Source of the DNA: CAZSDW01 sp964605705
GTDB taxonomy: Bacteria > Fidelibacterota > UBA2242
Direction: 5' to 3'
DNA: 64,000 nucleotides
Assembly: GCA_964605705.1 (NCBI GenBank)
Contig: CAZSDW010000001.1
Coordinates: forward strand, 129,941 to 193,940
Positions 8,628 through 17,595 of this stretch are shown piece after piece. The number at the start of each line of letters is the position of its first letter. The stretch's first letter is position 1. Both the position numbers and the translations under genes were made by a program. The notes below the pieces were generated by a model. That model was not told where the DNA came from, searched no databases, and worked only from the letters and a program-made list of their open reading frames with translations.

Positions 8628-9650
8628 CTATTGGTTACTATTTTTCATTATATCATCGAGGTATTTTTGCGCGGTGTCACGAATGTCGCCGTTCTCGTCA
8701 TTGGAAGCGATGAGCGCCAATATCGGGATGACAGTCGCATCGGCATTTGTATATAAATTTTCAAGTACGATAGAGCGGATTAATGAGCTGCTGTCCCGCA
8801 GCGCTAATGTTTTGTACGTATCAAGAATCTGCTCGTCGATAGTGTAAGAGCGCAAAGTTTCCAGCGCCAGCATTCGGACATCCTGTTCGGTATCATTCAA
8901 CAGCACTGAAATGAATGTTGATTCGTTGTTGGGATTTTGATGCGTTTTTGCCAGAAGCTTCAGGGCGTGCAACCGCCGGGCTTTGTCTTTTTCATTTAAC
9001 GCAGAATACTGGAGCATATTTATAATAGTCGGGTCATCCAAGCCGCCCTTGAGTGCGAAATCCTTCTCAACTTTAACATTCACTTCGACAATTCCGTCGC
9101 CATCGGTATCAGGATCGCCCTGTACCAGTTCGGCAACTTCAATGCCGCCGGACTGCAGCAGATAATTCGCCAGGGCTTTCTGGAGGTTCTCCTTTTCGGA
9201 ATCGGTCAGTGCCGCCTGATAATTAACAAAATTAGCGAGCATGCCGGGATCATGACGAAGCCCACTGCTCAGCCACAATTTACCAATGAACATACCGATA
9301 ATGAGCGTTACTCCAAGAGAGACAAGTTGATAACGCGGTTGTGTAAAAATGCCGGTCAGAGCCTCCTGCAAATCATCAAAAATATTCATGATTCGGTCTT
9401 TCAGCGGAAACCGTTTGTATGCTCTAATCTTTTCAAGAACTTTTGCGTTTGCCCGTTCAATAAGGACAGTGCTGGGGCGCGGCAGTTGAATAGCATTTAA
9501 GGAGTTTTTCATTGTGGTCAGTTGCGCTAATTTTTTGGTACAGACGGGACAACTGCTGAGATGGCTCTCAAATATTTTCCGGTTTCCATTGCTTAATTCA
9601 TCATAGAAGTAAAGCAGTAGCATGTCTTCAAATGGTTGATGTGCTTTCAT
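8628..9650 (-). CDS. Zinc-finger anti-sigma factor with periplasmic HEAT-like repeats
   Basis: A 340-residue membrane protein. The N-terminus is an anti-sigma zinc-binding domain with the HxxxCxxC motif (H30, C34, C37). One membrane segment spans about residues 106-127. The C-terminal region has a 'DPDTDGDG' calcium-loop-like stretch near 180-190 and then helical HEAT-like repeats of ~30 residues, for example 'DVRMLALETLRSY' and 'LIRSIVLENLYT'. It would hold the ECF sigma factor at the membrane and sense something outside. The gene follows the sigma gene by 12 nt. HEAT repeats as the sensor domain are less usual than small or absent ones. Confidence 0.82.
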   Translation of the reverse strand: MKAHQPFEDMLLLYFYDELSNGNRKIFESHLSSCPVCTKKLAQLTTMKNSLNAIQLPRPSTVLIERANAKVLEKIRAYKRFPLKDRIMNIFDDLQEALTGIFTQPRYQLVSLGVTLIIGMFIGKLWLSSGLRHDPGMLANFVNYQAALTDSEKENLQKALANYLLQSGGIEVAELVQGDPDTDGDGIVEVNVKVEKDFALKGGLDDPTIINMLQYSALNEKDKARRLHALKLLAKTHQNPNNESTFISVLLNDTEQDVRMLALETLRSYTIDEQILDTYKTLALRDSSSLIRSIVLENLYTNADATVIPILALIASNDENGDIRDTAQKYLDDIMKNSNQ

Positions 9651-9662
9651 GGAATTATTCCT

Positions 9663-10217
9663 TTATGCTTTCACAATAATTGTTTGAAGTTTACGTGTTG
9701 CCCGGAACAGGTATCGTTTGACCGTTCCTTCGGTACAGTCGAGAATAGCGGCAATGTCCTTAATCTTTTTACCTTCATAGTGTTTTAAAATAAATACAAC
9801 CCGTTGCTGGGAGGACAATTGCATTAATGCCCGGTCAATTTCCTGGCGCAGTGACAGATTCAAGGTTGCCTGGTCCGCTTCATTCGATTCATCCGAGGGA
9901 ATCGTCTCCCAGAGATAATCATCTTCACCGGGATCAACGATGGTCATCCGTTTTGCCTTGCGGTAATAGTTGAACGCCTGATTAGCCAGAATCCGATAAA
10001 CCCAGGTAAAAAACTCACTTTCAAACCGAAACGAATCAATGTTTCGATAGACTTTTATAAAGGTCTCCTGGTAAAGGTCTTCGGCGTCCTGGTAATTCTT
10101 GGTAAAATGGAAAGCCAGCCCCATCACCCGTTCTCCGTATCTGGTCATGATTTGCTGGAAAGCCATTTGGTCACCCTTTTTAATTCGTTCAATGATATCA
10201 ATTTCCTGCTGGTCCAT
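9663..10217 (-). CDS. ECF-type RNA polymerase sigma factor
   Basis: A 184-residue sigma-70 family protein with region 2 ('LAFHFTKNYQDAEDLYQETFIKVYRN', about residues 31-56, split here by the usual helices) and region 4 ('LSSQQRVVFILKHYEG ... IAAILDCTEGTVKRYLFRA'). It is RpoE-like. An AAGGAGA ribosome site lies 8 nt upstream of the ATG. It is first in a four-gene minus-strand operon with its probable anti-sigma factor and two exported solenoids. This suggests that it switches on envelope genes, including its own operon. Confidence 0.9.
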   Translation of the reverse strand: MDQQEIDIIERIKKGDQMAFQQIMTRYGERVMGLAFHFTKNYQDAEDLYQETFIKVYRNIDSFRFESEFFTWVYRILANQAFNYYRKAKRMTIVDPGEDDYLWETIPSDESNEADQATLNLSLRQEIDRALMQLSSQQRVVFILKHYEGKKIKDIAAILDCTEGTVKRYLFRATRKLQTIIVKA

Positions 10218-10234
10218 TCAATTTTCTCCTTTTT

Positions 10235-10263
10235 TAGACCGTGGCAAGTTTAGATGGTTGTCA
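10235..10263 (-). promoter_or_regulatory. Candidate ECF-type promoter of the sigma operon
   Basis: On the minus strand TGACAAC (10263-10257) is followed 16 nt later by GGTCTA (10240-10235), resembling the AAC ... GTC elements of ECF promoters. It ends 18 nt before the sigma start codon. The similarity is limited and the assignment is a guess that rests on the usual autoregulation of ECF operons. Confidence 0.3.
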
Positions 10264-10288
10264 TATTTTTCTGGGATCATATCGACCG

Positions 10289-12046
10289 CTATTTATTGAT
10301 AAGGCATTTGCCACTAATTCTGGTGTGCCCATCGGTTATTGCTACAATATAAACTCCGGAAGGAACAATTTCGCCTTTATAATTTTTTAAATTCCATGGA
10401 ACCGCTTCTTTGATTCCCGCGATTTGCGGAAGCAGATCGAAACTCCAGACCAGTTCACCAAGCAGGTTGTACACTTTTAGAGATGTGTGATTTTGTGACG
10501 GGCTAATTTGGGACCACTGAAACAGAAACGAAACAGCGCTTTTCGAGGGATTTGGAAGCGAATATAATCTGTTCCTTTCGATAGCGATGTTATGAGATAT
10601 GATAGAATCCCCCGCAGTGATAGCGCTATAGACATCGGGTATTCCCCAACCATAGCGGTAACTGGGCGAGTTTGTAAGGGAGGCGTGAGTCTTTAAAAGT
10701 TGAATGACATAGATCGGTGTGAGGTTGGGGTATTTTTCCATTAAGAGGGCTGAGGCGCCCGCGATCAAAGGTGCGGAATAAGATGTGCCACTCCCATTGA
10801 TGTAAGAATCGATAGAATTGGCACTAGCAACATAATTATTGACTCCCAGGGCACAGAGATCTGGTTTCGTTCGATTATCGATTGTGGGACCGTGTGAGCT
10901 GAAGCCAGCCAGCTGACCATTGATGTCAACAGCTCCGACGGTCAATGCTCCGATTGCGTCAGAGGGGGTAAGAATCCCTCCGTCCTGTGGAAATATTTGA
11001 GCGTCATTTCCCGCAGAAATAACCGGCAGGACTCCTCGTTCAAAAGCCCAGTTGATTGCCCGGGCTGCCCGGGTGGTTTTGCCATCCAATTCCTCATAAC
11101 TGTGATCATCTTCCGGATTGTCGAAGTTCCGATACGATACCGATGTACTGATGATATCGGCTCCCTTGGCTTCCGCCCATTCAACAGCTTCGACGTACCA
11201 GTTCTCTTCAACGATAGTTTCAGAGCCAATATATTCACTCTTTGCCAGTAAGAACTCGGCATTATAAGCTGCTCCGATATAGATATCGGGCTCGTATCCA
11301 CCAATGAGACTCCAGACTGATGTTCCGTGACTTTGTTGGGCGCCTTTTTTGGTGGTATCACTGGATGTTTCGTCCTGGACGTTATAGTCTTTAAAGATAA
11401 AGTCCCGCTCGGCGATCAGTCGGCTATCATTCAAGATATGCTGAAAGGTGTTATGATTTTTATAGAATCCAGCGTCTATGATGGCGATTCTGACCCCTGA
11501 ACCGGTGTAACCAAGGGCATGAACAGCCGGAATATTCAACTGCTCCAGCTGATCAAAAGAATTGCCATAATCACCGGTGTTACCCAGAGCTTTAAGAAGA
11601 GGTGTTGTTGTTTTGGTTGGGATAGTTGGTCTTTTGAAAATCCCAACCGGCTCAATGTTTTTTACACAAGATAATTTCTCAATTTCGGATATTTGTGATG
11701 GTTTAACCAGCGCAGAGTAAGCCCTCAAAGAGCGTGAATAGGTCAGAATCTTCTGAACCCGGCTTTCTATCTGGCGGTGAATTTCCGCGCCGGGGACGAG
11801 ATTATCGATTGGATTATAATGATTCCGCGCTTTGTTTTGGAGCCGCAGCAATGCTTTTTCATCCAAGTGAATCGGTGTCATGTCACTGATATTAAAACAG
11901 GACTCATCCAGATTGATCCATACTTTGACCGGAACATCGTTGGGAATTTGAGCATAGGTGACAGAGATATTATTGGCAAATATCAGGAAGAGAGATATCC
12001 ATGAAAGAGGAAATCTTAAGGATTTATTGTGTTTCTTTATTGTCAC
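10289..12046 (-). CDS. Secreted subtilisin-like serine peptidase (S8) with T9SS C-terminal domain
   Basis: A 585-residue exported peptidase. An N-terminal hydrophobic signal (about residues 11-32) is followed by a prodomain-like region. The S8 catalytic domain has Asp191 ('IIDAG'), His240 ('SHGTSV') and Ser422 ('SGTSYSAP'), and the oxyanion Asn lies in 'VISAGND'. The last ~85 residues have the form of a type IX sorting domain: 'LPNPSKSAVSF', 'LKVYNLLGELVW', 'PSGVYIVAI'. Its GTG start overlaps the phoH stop (GTGA), so it is translationally coupled to phoH. Substrate is unknown; the protein is likely surface-attached or secreted. Confidence 0.88.
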   Translation of the reverse strand: MTIKKHNKSLRFPLSWISLFLIFANNISVTYAQIPNDVPVKVWINLDESCFNISDMTPIHLDEKALLRLQNKARNHYNPIDNLVPGAEIHRQIESRVQKILTYSRSLRAYSALVKPSQISEIEKLSCVKNIEPVGIFKRPTIPTKTTTPLLKALGNTGDYGNSFDQLEQLNIPAVHALGYTGSGVRIAIIDAGFYKNHNTFQHILNDSRLIAERDFIFKDYNVQDETSSDTTKKGAQQSHGTSVWSLIGGYEPDIYIGAAYNAEFLLAKSEYIGSETIVEENWYVEAVEWAEAKGADIISTSVSYRNFDNPEDDHSYEELDGKTTRAARAINWAFERGVLPVISAGNDAQIFPQDGGILTPSDAIGALTVGAVDINGQLAGFSSHGPTIDNRTKPDLCALGVNNYVASANSIDSYINGSGTSYSAPLIAGASALLMEKYPNLTPIYVIQLLKTHASLTNSPSYRYGWGIPDVYSAITAGDSIISHNIAIERNRLYSLPNPSKSAVSFLFQWSQISPSQNHTSLKVYNLLGELVWSFDLLPQIAGIKEAVPWNLKNYKGEIVPSGVYIVAITDGHTRISGKCLINK

Positions 12047-12993
12047 CCGTCAGTACTTTTTCCGTTATAAGCTTTGATGATTTCTTTGACAAGCCGATGC
12101 CTGACCACATCGCCTGGTTCGAAGTAGATAAAATCAATCCCGTCAATCTTGTTTAAAATGTTCCGGGCTTCAATCAGACCGGATCCCACCTTATCAGGTA
12201 TATCAATCTGGGTGATGTCGCCGGTAATGATGGCTTTTGAATTTGCACCCAGCCGGGTCAGGAACATTTTCATCTGCATGCTGGTGGTGTTCTGGGCTTC
12301 ATCCAGAATGACATAGGCATTATTCAAAGTACGTCCCCGCATATAAGCAAGCGGTAAAATTTCGATTAAATGCTGATCTGTAAATCCTTTCAGTTTATCA
12401 GCGGGAAGCATATCGTGTAGCGCATCATAAAGCGGCGCCAGATATGGCTCGATTTTTTCTTTCAAGTCACCGGGAAGATAGCCGAGACTTTCCCCGGCTT
12501 CAACAGCGGGACGGGTCAGAATGATGCGCTTCACTTCATGGTTTCGCAGGGCAGCGACAGCAATTGCGACCGCCAGATAAGTTTTCCCGGTGCCGGCAGG
12601 ACCGATGCCAAAAACAATATCATTGCGCAGGGTTGACTTATAATATCGCTCCTGGTTGACGGAGCGTGGTCTGATTGCCCCGCTTTTTTTGAAAAGGATA
12701 ACGGTGTCTGCTGTGACTTCCTGATCGTGTTTTTCGCCGGCGATTTCGACATTAATGAGAATCTGTAAATCGGATTCTTCAATGTATCCCTTTCGATTAA
12801 TCGTCAGAAGCATTTCGCCAATGACTCGATTGACCTGCTGGATGATTGTTTCCTCTCCATTCAGGTGGATTGTGTTACCGCGCGCCATGATATCGATGTG
12901 GAATCTCTCTGACAGCAGTTTCAGCAGAATGTCATTGACCCCAAATACCAGAAAGGGATCGATGCCTTTTATTTCTATTTCTTTCTTGATCAT
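12043..12993 (-). CDS. PhoH-like ATPase
   Basis: A 316-residue PhoH/YbeZ-type P-loop ATPase with Walker A 'GPAGTGKTYLAV', Walker B 'YVILDEAQN' and the 'TRPAVEAGESLGYLPGD' block. An N-terminal KH-like segment precedes them. ATG 12993 is preferred over a TTG 24 nt upstream because the family begins near 'KKEIEIKGIDP'. Relatives are linked to RNA metabolism and often sit beside ybeY, which is absent here; instead a secreted subtilisin gene overlaps its stop codon. Confidence 0.9.
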   Translation of the reverse strand: MIKKEIEIKGIDPFLVFGVNDILLKLLSERFHIDIMARGNTIHLNGEETIIQQVNRVIGEMLLTINRKGYIEESDLQILINVEIAGEKHDQEVTADTVILFKKSGAIRPRSVNQERYYKSTLRNDIVFGIGPAGTGKTYLAVAIAVAALRNHEVKRIILTRPAVEAGESLGYLPGDLKEKIEPYLAPLYDALHDMLPADKLKGFTDQHLIEILPLAYMRGRTLNNAYVILDEAQNTTSMQMKMFLTRLGANSKAIITGDITQIDIPDKVGSGLIEARNILNKIDGIDFIYFEPGDVVRHRLVKEIIKAYNGKSTDG

Positions 12994-13146
12994 CAGTTCT
13001 CGAATAATTAAAGACAATTTGTAGTTTTAATATTTTTCAGGTCAAATACAAGGGATTCTTACAAAACCATCCCGTTTGAAGGAGACAGTGTTTTGGCATT
13101 AATTTGGACATAGAAATTATTTATACCGGTATCGAGAAGGTCTGAT

Positions 13147-14901
13147 TCAGGTGATTTTTAGCCCCAGATCCTTCAGCTGTTTGTCACTGACACTTGTCGG
13201 GCAGCCGTCCATCAGGGAGGAAGCACTGGTGGTTTTCGGAAACGCGATGACGTCGCGGATATTATCAACTCCGGCAAGAATCGATACCAGACGATCAAAT
13301 CCCAGGGCAATTCCACCATGGGGCGGTGCTCCAAAAGACAGCGCGTCCAGCAGAAATCCGAATTTCGCCTCGGCTTCCGCTTTGTTTATACCGAGCAGTT
13401 CAAAGGTTTCTGACTGTAATTCGGGTGTATGGTTACGGATGCTGCCACCACCAATCTCCTGTCCGTTGATGACAATATCGTAAGCGCGGGCGTGAACCTT
13501 TTCCGGGGCATTTTTTATAAAATCGCGTTCTTCGGGAATCGCCGATGTAAAGGGGTGATGCACGGCAATATAACGCTGATCCTCCGGGCTCCACTCTACC
13601 AGTGGAAAACGGGTTACCCAAAGGGCTTTGTAGCTGTCTTTTGGAATGAGATCCAGCTGCCGGGCAACGGCAATCCGCAGATTGCCGAGCGTTGGATAAA
13701 CAACAGTTTCCTGATCGGCGACGAAAAGCATGAGATTGTCAGGCTTCGCTTCAAATTTTCGGATCAGTTCGTTTTCAATATCGGATAAAAATTTAGCGAT
13801 GCCGCCCTCAAGCCCGTTATCAGTTACTTTTGTAAACGCCAGTCCTTTGGCGCCCCAGCTCCGGACTTTTTCCGTCAATTCATCGATCTGTTTTCGGGAA
13901 AACCGTGCTCCGCCCGGTACACAGATAGCGGCGACTACACCGTTGGTCTCGATTGCCGATTGAAATACCGTAAAAGGTGTATCTTTAAGTAAATCGTTCA
14001 GGGTGTGTATTTTCAGGTCGAAGCGCAGGTCGGGTTTGTCCGATCCATAAATTTTCATTGCCTCATCGTAGGTAAAGCGGGGAAAAGAATCCTCCAGTTG
14101 AATGTTGCAGACATCACTGAATACGTTTCTCAGCATCGCTTCGGTATTTTCCATGATGTCGTTTTCCTCAACAAAGGACATTTCAACGTCAATCTGGGTA
14201 AATTCAGGCTGACGATCTGACCGCAAATCCTCATCCCGGAAACATTTCACAATTTGGAAATAGCGGTCAAAACCAGCAATCATCAGGAGCTGTTTATAGG
14301 TTTGAGGAGATTGCGGCAAGGCGTAAAAATAGCCCTTGTGAATCCGGCTTGGTACCAGGTAATCCCGGGCACCTTCAGGGGTGCTTTTCATCAGAAAAGG
14401 GGTCTCGATTTCGTAAAAATTATTGTCGGTGTAGAATTTACGAACACACTGTGCTGCCCTGTGCCGAAGCGCAATCGCCTGTTGCAGCTCTTTTGTGCGA
14501 AGCTCCAGATAGCGATATTTTAAACGCAAATCTTCCAGACCGGTAGATCGGTCAGTGACCAGAAAAGGCAATGGTTGGGCAGTATTCAGAATCTCGATGT
14601 TCGTTGCCAAAACCTCAATCCCGCCGGTTAGCATGTCTGAATTGACAGCATCTTCAGGACGATTACGGACCAATCCCCGGATAGCAATCACATCCTCGGC
14701 GCTCAGTTTGTGAGCAGCGGCAAATAATTCAGGATCCTGAATTGGATCGAAAACAACCTGGGTCATCCCGTATCGATCCCGCAGATCAATAAAGATCAGT
14801 CCGCCCAAATCTCTGCGGCGGTTCACCCAGCCATTAAGGACAACCGTTTTTCCCGAGTCTTTTACGGTTAATTCGCCACAGGTTATTGTTCGTTTTAGCA
14901 T
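13147..14901 (-). CDS. aspS: Aspartyl-tRNA synthetase
   Basis: A 584-residue class II synthetase of the bacterial type: an OB-fold anticodon-binding domain first ('LNGWVNRRRDLGGLIFIDLRD'), then motif 2 'CFRDEDLRSDRQPEFTQID', a GAD-type insert in the middle and motif 3 'GGIALGFDRL' near the end. ATG 14901 is chosen because the family starts at about MLKRT and a GGAT ribosome site precedes it. An upstream in-frame ATG at 14940 would overlap the permease gene and add a non-homologous tail. Whether it also charges tRNA-Asn cannot be told from the sequence alone. Confidence 0.95.
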   Translation of the reverse strand: MLKRTITCGELTVKDSGKTVVLNGWVNRRRDLGGLIFIDLRDRYGMTQVVFDPIQDPELFAAAHKLSAEDVIAIRGLVRNRPEDAVNSDMLTGGIEVLATNIEILNTAQPLPFLVTDRSTGLEDLRLKYRYLELRTKELQQAIALRHRAAQCVRKFYTDNNFYEIETPFLMKSTPEGARDYLVPSRIHKGYFYALPQSPQTYKQLLMIAGFDRYFQIVKCFRDEDLRSDRQPEFTQIDVEMSFVEENDIMENTEAMLRNVFSDVCNIQLEDSFPRFTYDEAMKIYGSDKPDLRFDLKIHTLNDLLKDTPFTVFQSAIETNGVVAAICVPGGARFSRKQIDELTEKVRSWGAKGLAFTKVTDNGLEGGIAKFLSDIENELIRKFEAKPDNLMLFVADQETVVYPTLGNLRIAVARQLDLIPKDSYKALWVTRFPLVEWSPEDQRYIAVHHPFTSAIPEERDFIKNAPEKVHARAYDIVINGQEIGGGSIRNHTPELQSETFELLGINKAEAEAKFGFLLDALSFGAPPHGGIALGFDRLVSILAGVDNIRDVIAFPKTTSASSLMDGCPTSVSDKQLKDLGLKIT

Positions 14902-14923
14902 AATCTTTATCCAAAATAATAGG

Positions 14924-16198
14924 TTAAAAATAAAATACAATGATATAAATATAAGAAATAAGCAAACTCAAAATGGTCACCGGTATGCTGTATTTCAGAA
15001 AAGACATGAAATTCAGGGCAATTTTATTGCGGCGGGCGAAATCCAACATGATTACATTGGCAGATGCACCAACTATTGTACCGTTTCCGCCCAGGCACGC
15101 TCCGAGTGAAAGGCTCCACCAAATCGGTGCTGAATTAGCCGATCCCAAGTTTATTGTCATAAATTTAATAATGGGAATAAATGTTGCGACTAGTGGAATA
15201 TTATCCAAAATACCCGATGCAATCCCGGTAAACCATAAAATGTATCCACAGGTCAGTTTGATGTTGCCGGCAGTGTGTTTGATTATCCCGTCGGCAATAT
15301 CTTTTACCAAGCCGGTGTAAACCAGACCCCCAACAATCATAAATAAGAAAATAAAAAAGAGGATGGTTGCCCATTCGACTGTTTTTAATACATTCTCCAC
15401 ATCGGTACGTGTCCAGATCGTTAAAATAGCGGCGCCACACAACGCAATGATGCTGGCTTCAATTTCCAGAATTTCATGGAATAAAAAGGCGATTATTACA
15501 CCGGACATGACAATCAGAGATTTGCGCAGGATATTTTTATTTTTAATTAATTTTTTTTCATCAATGTCCATGATCCGGGCGCGGGCAATGTTAGATACCC
15601 TCAATTTTTTTCTGAAAATTAAAATGAATATGACGATAAAGATAAGTATCTGGATAATAATTAATGGAGCGAGATTGGATAAAAAATCCACAAATGATAA
15701 ACCGGCAGCAGACCCGATCATGATATTGGGAGGATCACCAATCAGGGTGGCGGTACCGCCAATATTCGAGGCAAATATTTCGGTAATCAGAAAGGGTAAA
15801 GGATCAACTTTTAATTGTGAAGCAATTAACAGAGACACCGGACCGATCAGTAATACCGTGGTAACATTATCGAGAAATGCGGAAAAAACCGCGGTGATCA
15901 CGAACATTACGCCTAATAATAACTTTGGATCTGCTTTGACTTTTTTGGCAGACCAGATTGCGACATATTCAAATACGCCACTCTTTTCGGTAATATTTAC
16001 TAAAATCATCATACCGATTAGCAACAGGATGACATTCATGTCAATGTGGCTGATCGCCTCTTCATAGGGAACAAGGTGAAAAACCATAAAGGCACAAACG
16101 CCCAATAGCGCAATTAGGGTTTTGTGGACTTTTTCAGAAATGATATATCCGTAAACAATAATAAATATCAGGGCAGCCAGAATCATATGACTCGTCAT
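14924..16198 (-). CDS. ArsB/NhaD-type ion transporter (SLC13-like)
   Basis: A 424-residue inner-membrane protein with about 11-12 hydrophobic segments. It carries the family landmarks 'SAFLDNVTTVLLIGP' and 'NIGGTATLIGDPPNIMIG' in the first half and 'GILDNIPLV' plus 'GANVIM'-like 'GASANVIML' in the second. These are the duplicated hairpin motifs of the ArsB/NhaD superfamily. The cargo (Na+/H+ exchange or an anion) cannot be fixed. It lies 12 nt after the PTS-IIA/CBS gene, which probably regulates it. Confidence 0.85.
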   Translation of the reverse strand: MTSHMILAALIFIIVYGYIISEKVHKTLIALLGVCAFMVFHLVPYEEAISHIDMNVILLLIGMMILVNITEKSGVFEYVAIWSAKKVKADPKLLLGVMFVITAVFSAFLDNVTTVLLIGPVSLLIASQLKVDPLPFLITEIFASNIGGTATLIGDPPNIMIGSAAGLSFVDFLSNLAPLIIIQILIFIVIFILIFRKKLRVSNIARARIMDIDEKKLIKNKNILRKSLIVMSGVIIAFLFHEILEIEASIIALCGAAILTIWTRTDVENVLKTVEWATILFFIFLFMIVGGLVYTGLVKDIADGIIKHTAGNIKLTCGYILWFTGIASGILDNIPLVATFIPIIKFMTINLGSANSAPIWWSLSLGACLGGNGTIVGASANVIMLDFARRNKIALNFMSFLKYSIPVTILSLLISYIYIIVFYF

Positions 16199-16210
16199 AA
16201 AAGAGGATCC

Positions 16211-17113
16211 TTAGGGTCTCAATAGTTTATTAAGAACGTCGTTATGGGTAATTACGCCGACCACATGCTCATCAGTATCAACGACGACAATATATCGCTG
16301 ACGATACTTTGCCATTAGAAAAAGGACCTCAATATAGCTCGTACTTTCATGTACGATTAGATAAAGCGGTTTGCGCATATGATCGATCACTTTGAAAGAA
16401 TACTCACCTTTCCAGATCGTCTGTAATGGCTCGAATTCATCCAGAAAAGAGAAATCGTCAAACCGCAACGCATATTCCGGAAAACAATTTACCAGTATAT
16501 CGGAAATTTCCAGGGTGCCCGATAGCTTTTGGTTTTTATCAATAACCGGCAGGAAGGCGGTCTGGTGTTCTTTCATCATATCCATGGCGTCTGACAGAAG
16601 CTGCTCTTCATTGATAACCGGATGTTTATGAGTAAAAAAACCGGCATTCAGGAAATCACCAATATAAAAGTTCAGCTGATCGATTTTTTTAAAAAACTCA
16701 TCCCTGTTTTGTGATTCTTCCAGAATTTCATAATTATTTAAAATGAGTGAACTGATGGTCTGTAATACGATTAAATAGAGCTGCGGATTATCGCGGGTTG
16801 CCAAAACCGAAAAGACATATTTTAATATCTGAGGAGTGTCATTTACGGTGATTGTGATCGGGTCAGCTAATTTGATAAAGGCGATAATGATATTGTCAAA
16901 ATCATCAAATTTTTCATGGGGTAATGCCGTATTTTTTCCTAGAAATGTTGAAGATAGTTTTTCACGATTCACGAGTTTTTCTAGAATGAAATTATGGTCA
17001 AGTTTGACAATCCCGGCAAATTTTTCCGATAAAAATTTTAATACCTGATCGTAATCAGTTAAAGTTTCATTAATAAAAACGAGATCGGGATTCAAGATGC
17101 TTTTTAATTTCAT
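16211..17113 (-). CDS. PTS IIA-like / CBS-pair regulatory protein
   Basis: A 300-residue cytoplasmic fusion. Residues 1-150 resemble PtsN/fructose-type EIIA, with the phospho-acceptor His in 'ALPHEKF' (H66). Residues ~165-300 hold two CBS motifs: 'AMDMMKEHQTAFLPVIDKN' with 'GTLEISDIL', and 'YRQRYIVVVDTDEHVVGVI' with 'THNDVLNKLL', which would bind adenine nucleotides. It precedes the permease gene by 12 nt. The context suggests gating of transport by phosphorylation and energy charge. No sugar permease or EI/HPr gene is in the window. Confidence 0.8.
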   Translation of the reverse strand: MKLKSILNPDLVFINETLTDYDQVLKFLSEKFAGIVKLDHNFILEKLVNREKLSSTFLGKNTALPHEKFDDFDNIIIAFIKLADPITITVNDTPQILKYVFSVLATRDNPQLYLIVLQTISSLILNNYEILEESQNRDEFFKKIDQLNFYIGDFLNAGFFTHKHPVINEEQLLSDAMDMMKEHQTAFLPVIDKNQKLSGTLEISDILVNCFPEYALRFDDFSFLDEFEPLQTIWKGEYSFKVIDHMRKPLYLIVHESTSYIEVLFLMAKYRQRYIVVVDTDEHVVGVITHNDVLNKLLRP

Positions 17114-17234
17114 TTTGCCCCCATTGTGGAATTGAGCTTGTCATGGCGTTCAACAAACGGCGTAATTTAACAGTTCGTTTATCTAAAAACGATAAATAAT
17201 AGAGATAAAACTGATTTTATTGTGGGGAGAAATT

Positions 17235-17588
17235 CTATTTCGATTTTTCTTTTGCACGTTCCATAACACAGGAACCATCAAAAAAAGCGCCGTCTTCGAT
17301 AACGATTTGGGCGGCTTTAATGTCACCTTTCAGAATGGCTTTATTGCCGAGAGTAATTTTACTCCGGCTGGTAACGTTTCCCTCGACCTCGCCGCCGATA
17401 TTCAGGTCTTCACCGTTCAGCTGCCCCTGGATTTTGGCGGTTGTTGATAAGGTGATGGCACCGTCGGTGGTAACATCGCCGTTGATTTGACCATATATAA
17501 TAATGTTTCCGTTGAGCTGGATATTACCGGTTATGATGGCATCTTCCCCAATGATCGTATTGATGGTCGTATCTTTTTTCTTTGTCAT
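17235..17588 (-). CDS. Bactofilin (polymer-forming cytoskeletal protein)
   Basis: A 117-residue bactofilin with the usual short N-terminal tail and a beta-helical core of short repeats: 'INTIIGEDAIITGNIQLNG', 'NIIIYGQINGDV', 'GQLNGEDLNIGGEVEGNV'. Bactofilins polymerise without nucleotide at the inner membrane and position wall enzymes; CcmA of Helicobacter is one. It follows an M23 peptidase gene by 7 nt, the classic bactofilin/LytM pairing, in an operon with parA and parB. Confidence 0.92.
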   Translation of the reverse strand: MTKKKDTTINTIIGEDAIITGNIQLNGNIIIYGQINGDVTTDGAITLSTTAKIQGQLNGEDLNIGGEVEGNVTSRSKITLGNKAILKGDIKAAQIVIEDGAFFDGSCVMERAKEKSK

Positions 17589-17595
17589 AGTGGTT

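Noticed and set aside
14902..14940. Upstream ATG giving aspS 13 extra hydrophobic residues
   Set aside because: It overlaps the permease gene, lacks homology to AspRS, and ATG 14901 matches the family start with a ribosome site.
15363..16067. 234-codon open frame antisense to the permease gene
   Set aside because: It mirrors the hydrophobic codons of the real transporter on the other strand and has no ribosome site or recognisable motif.
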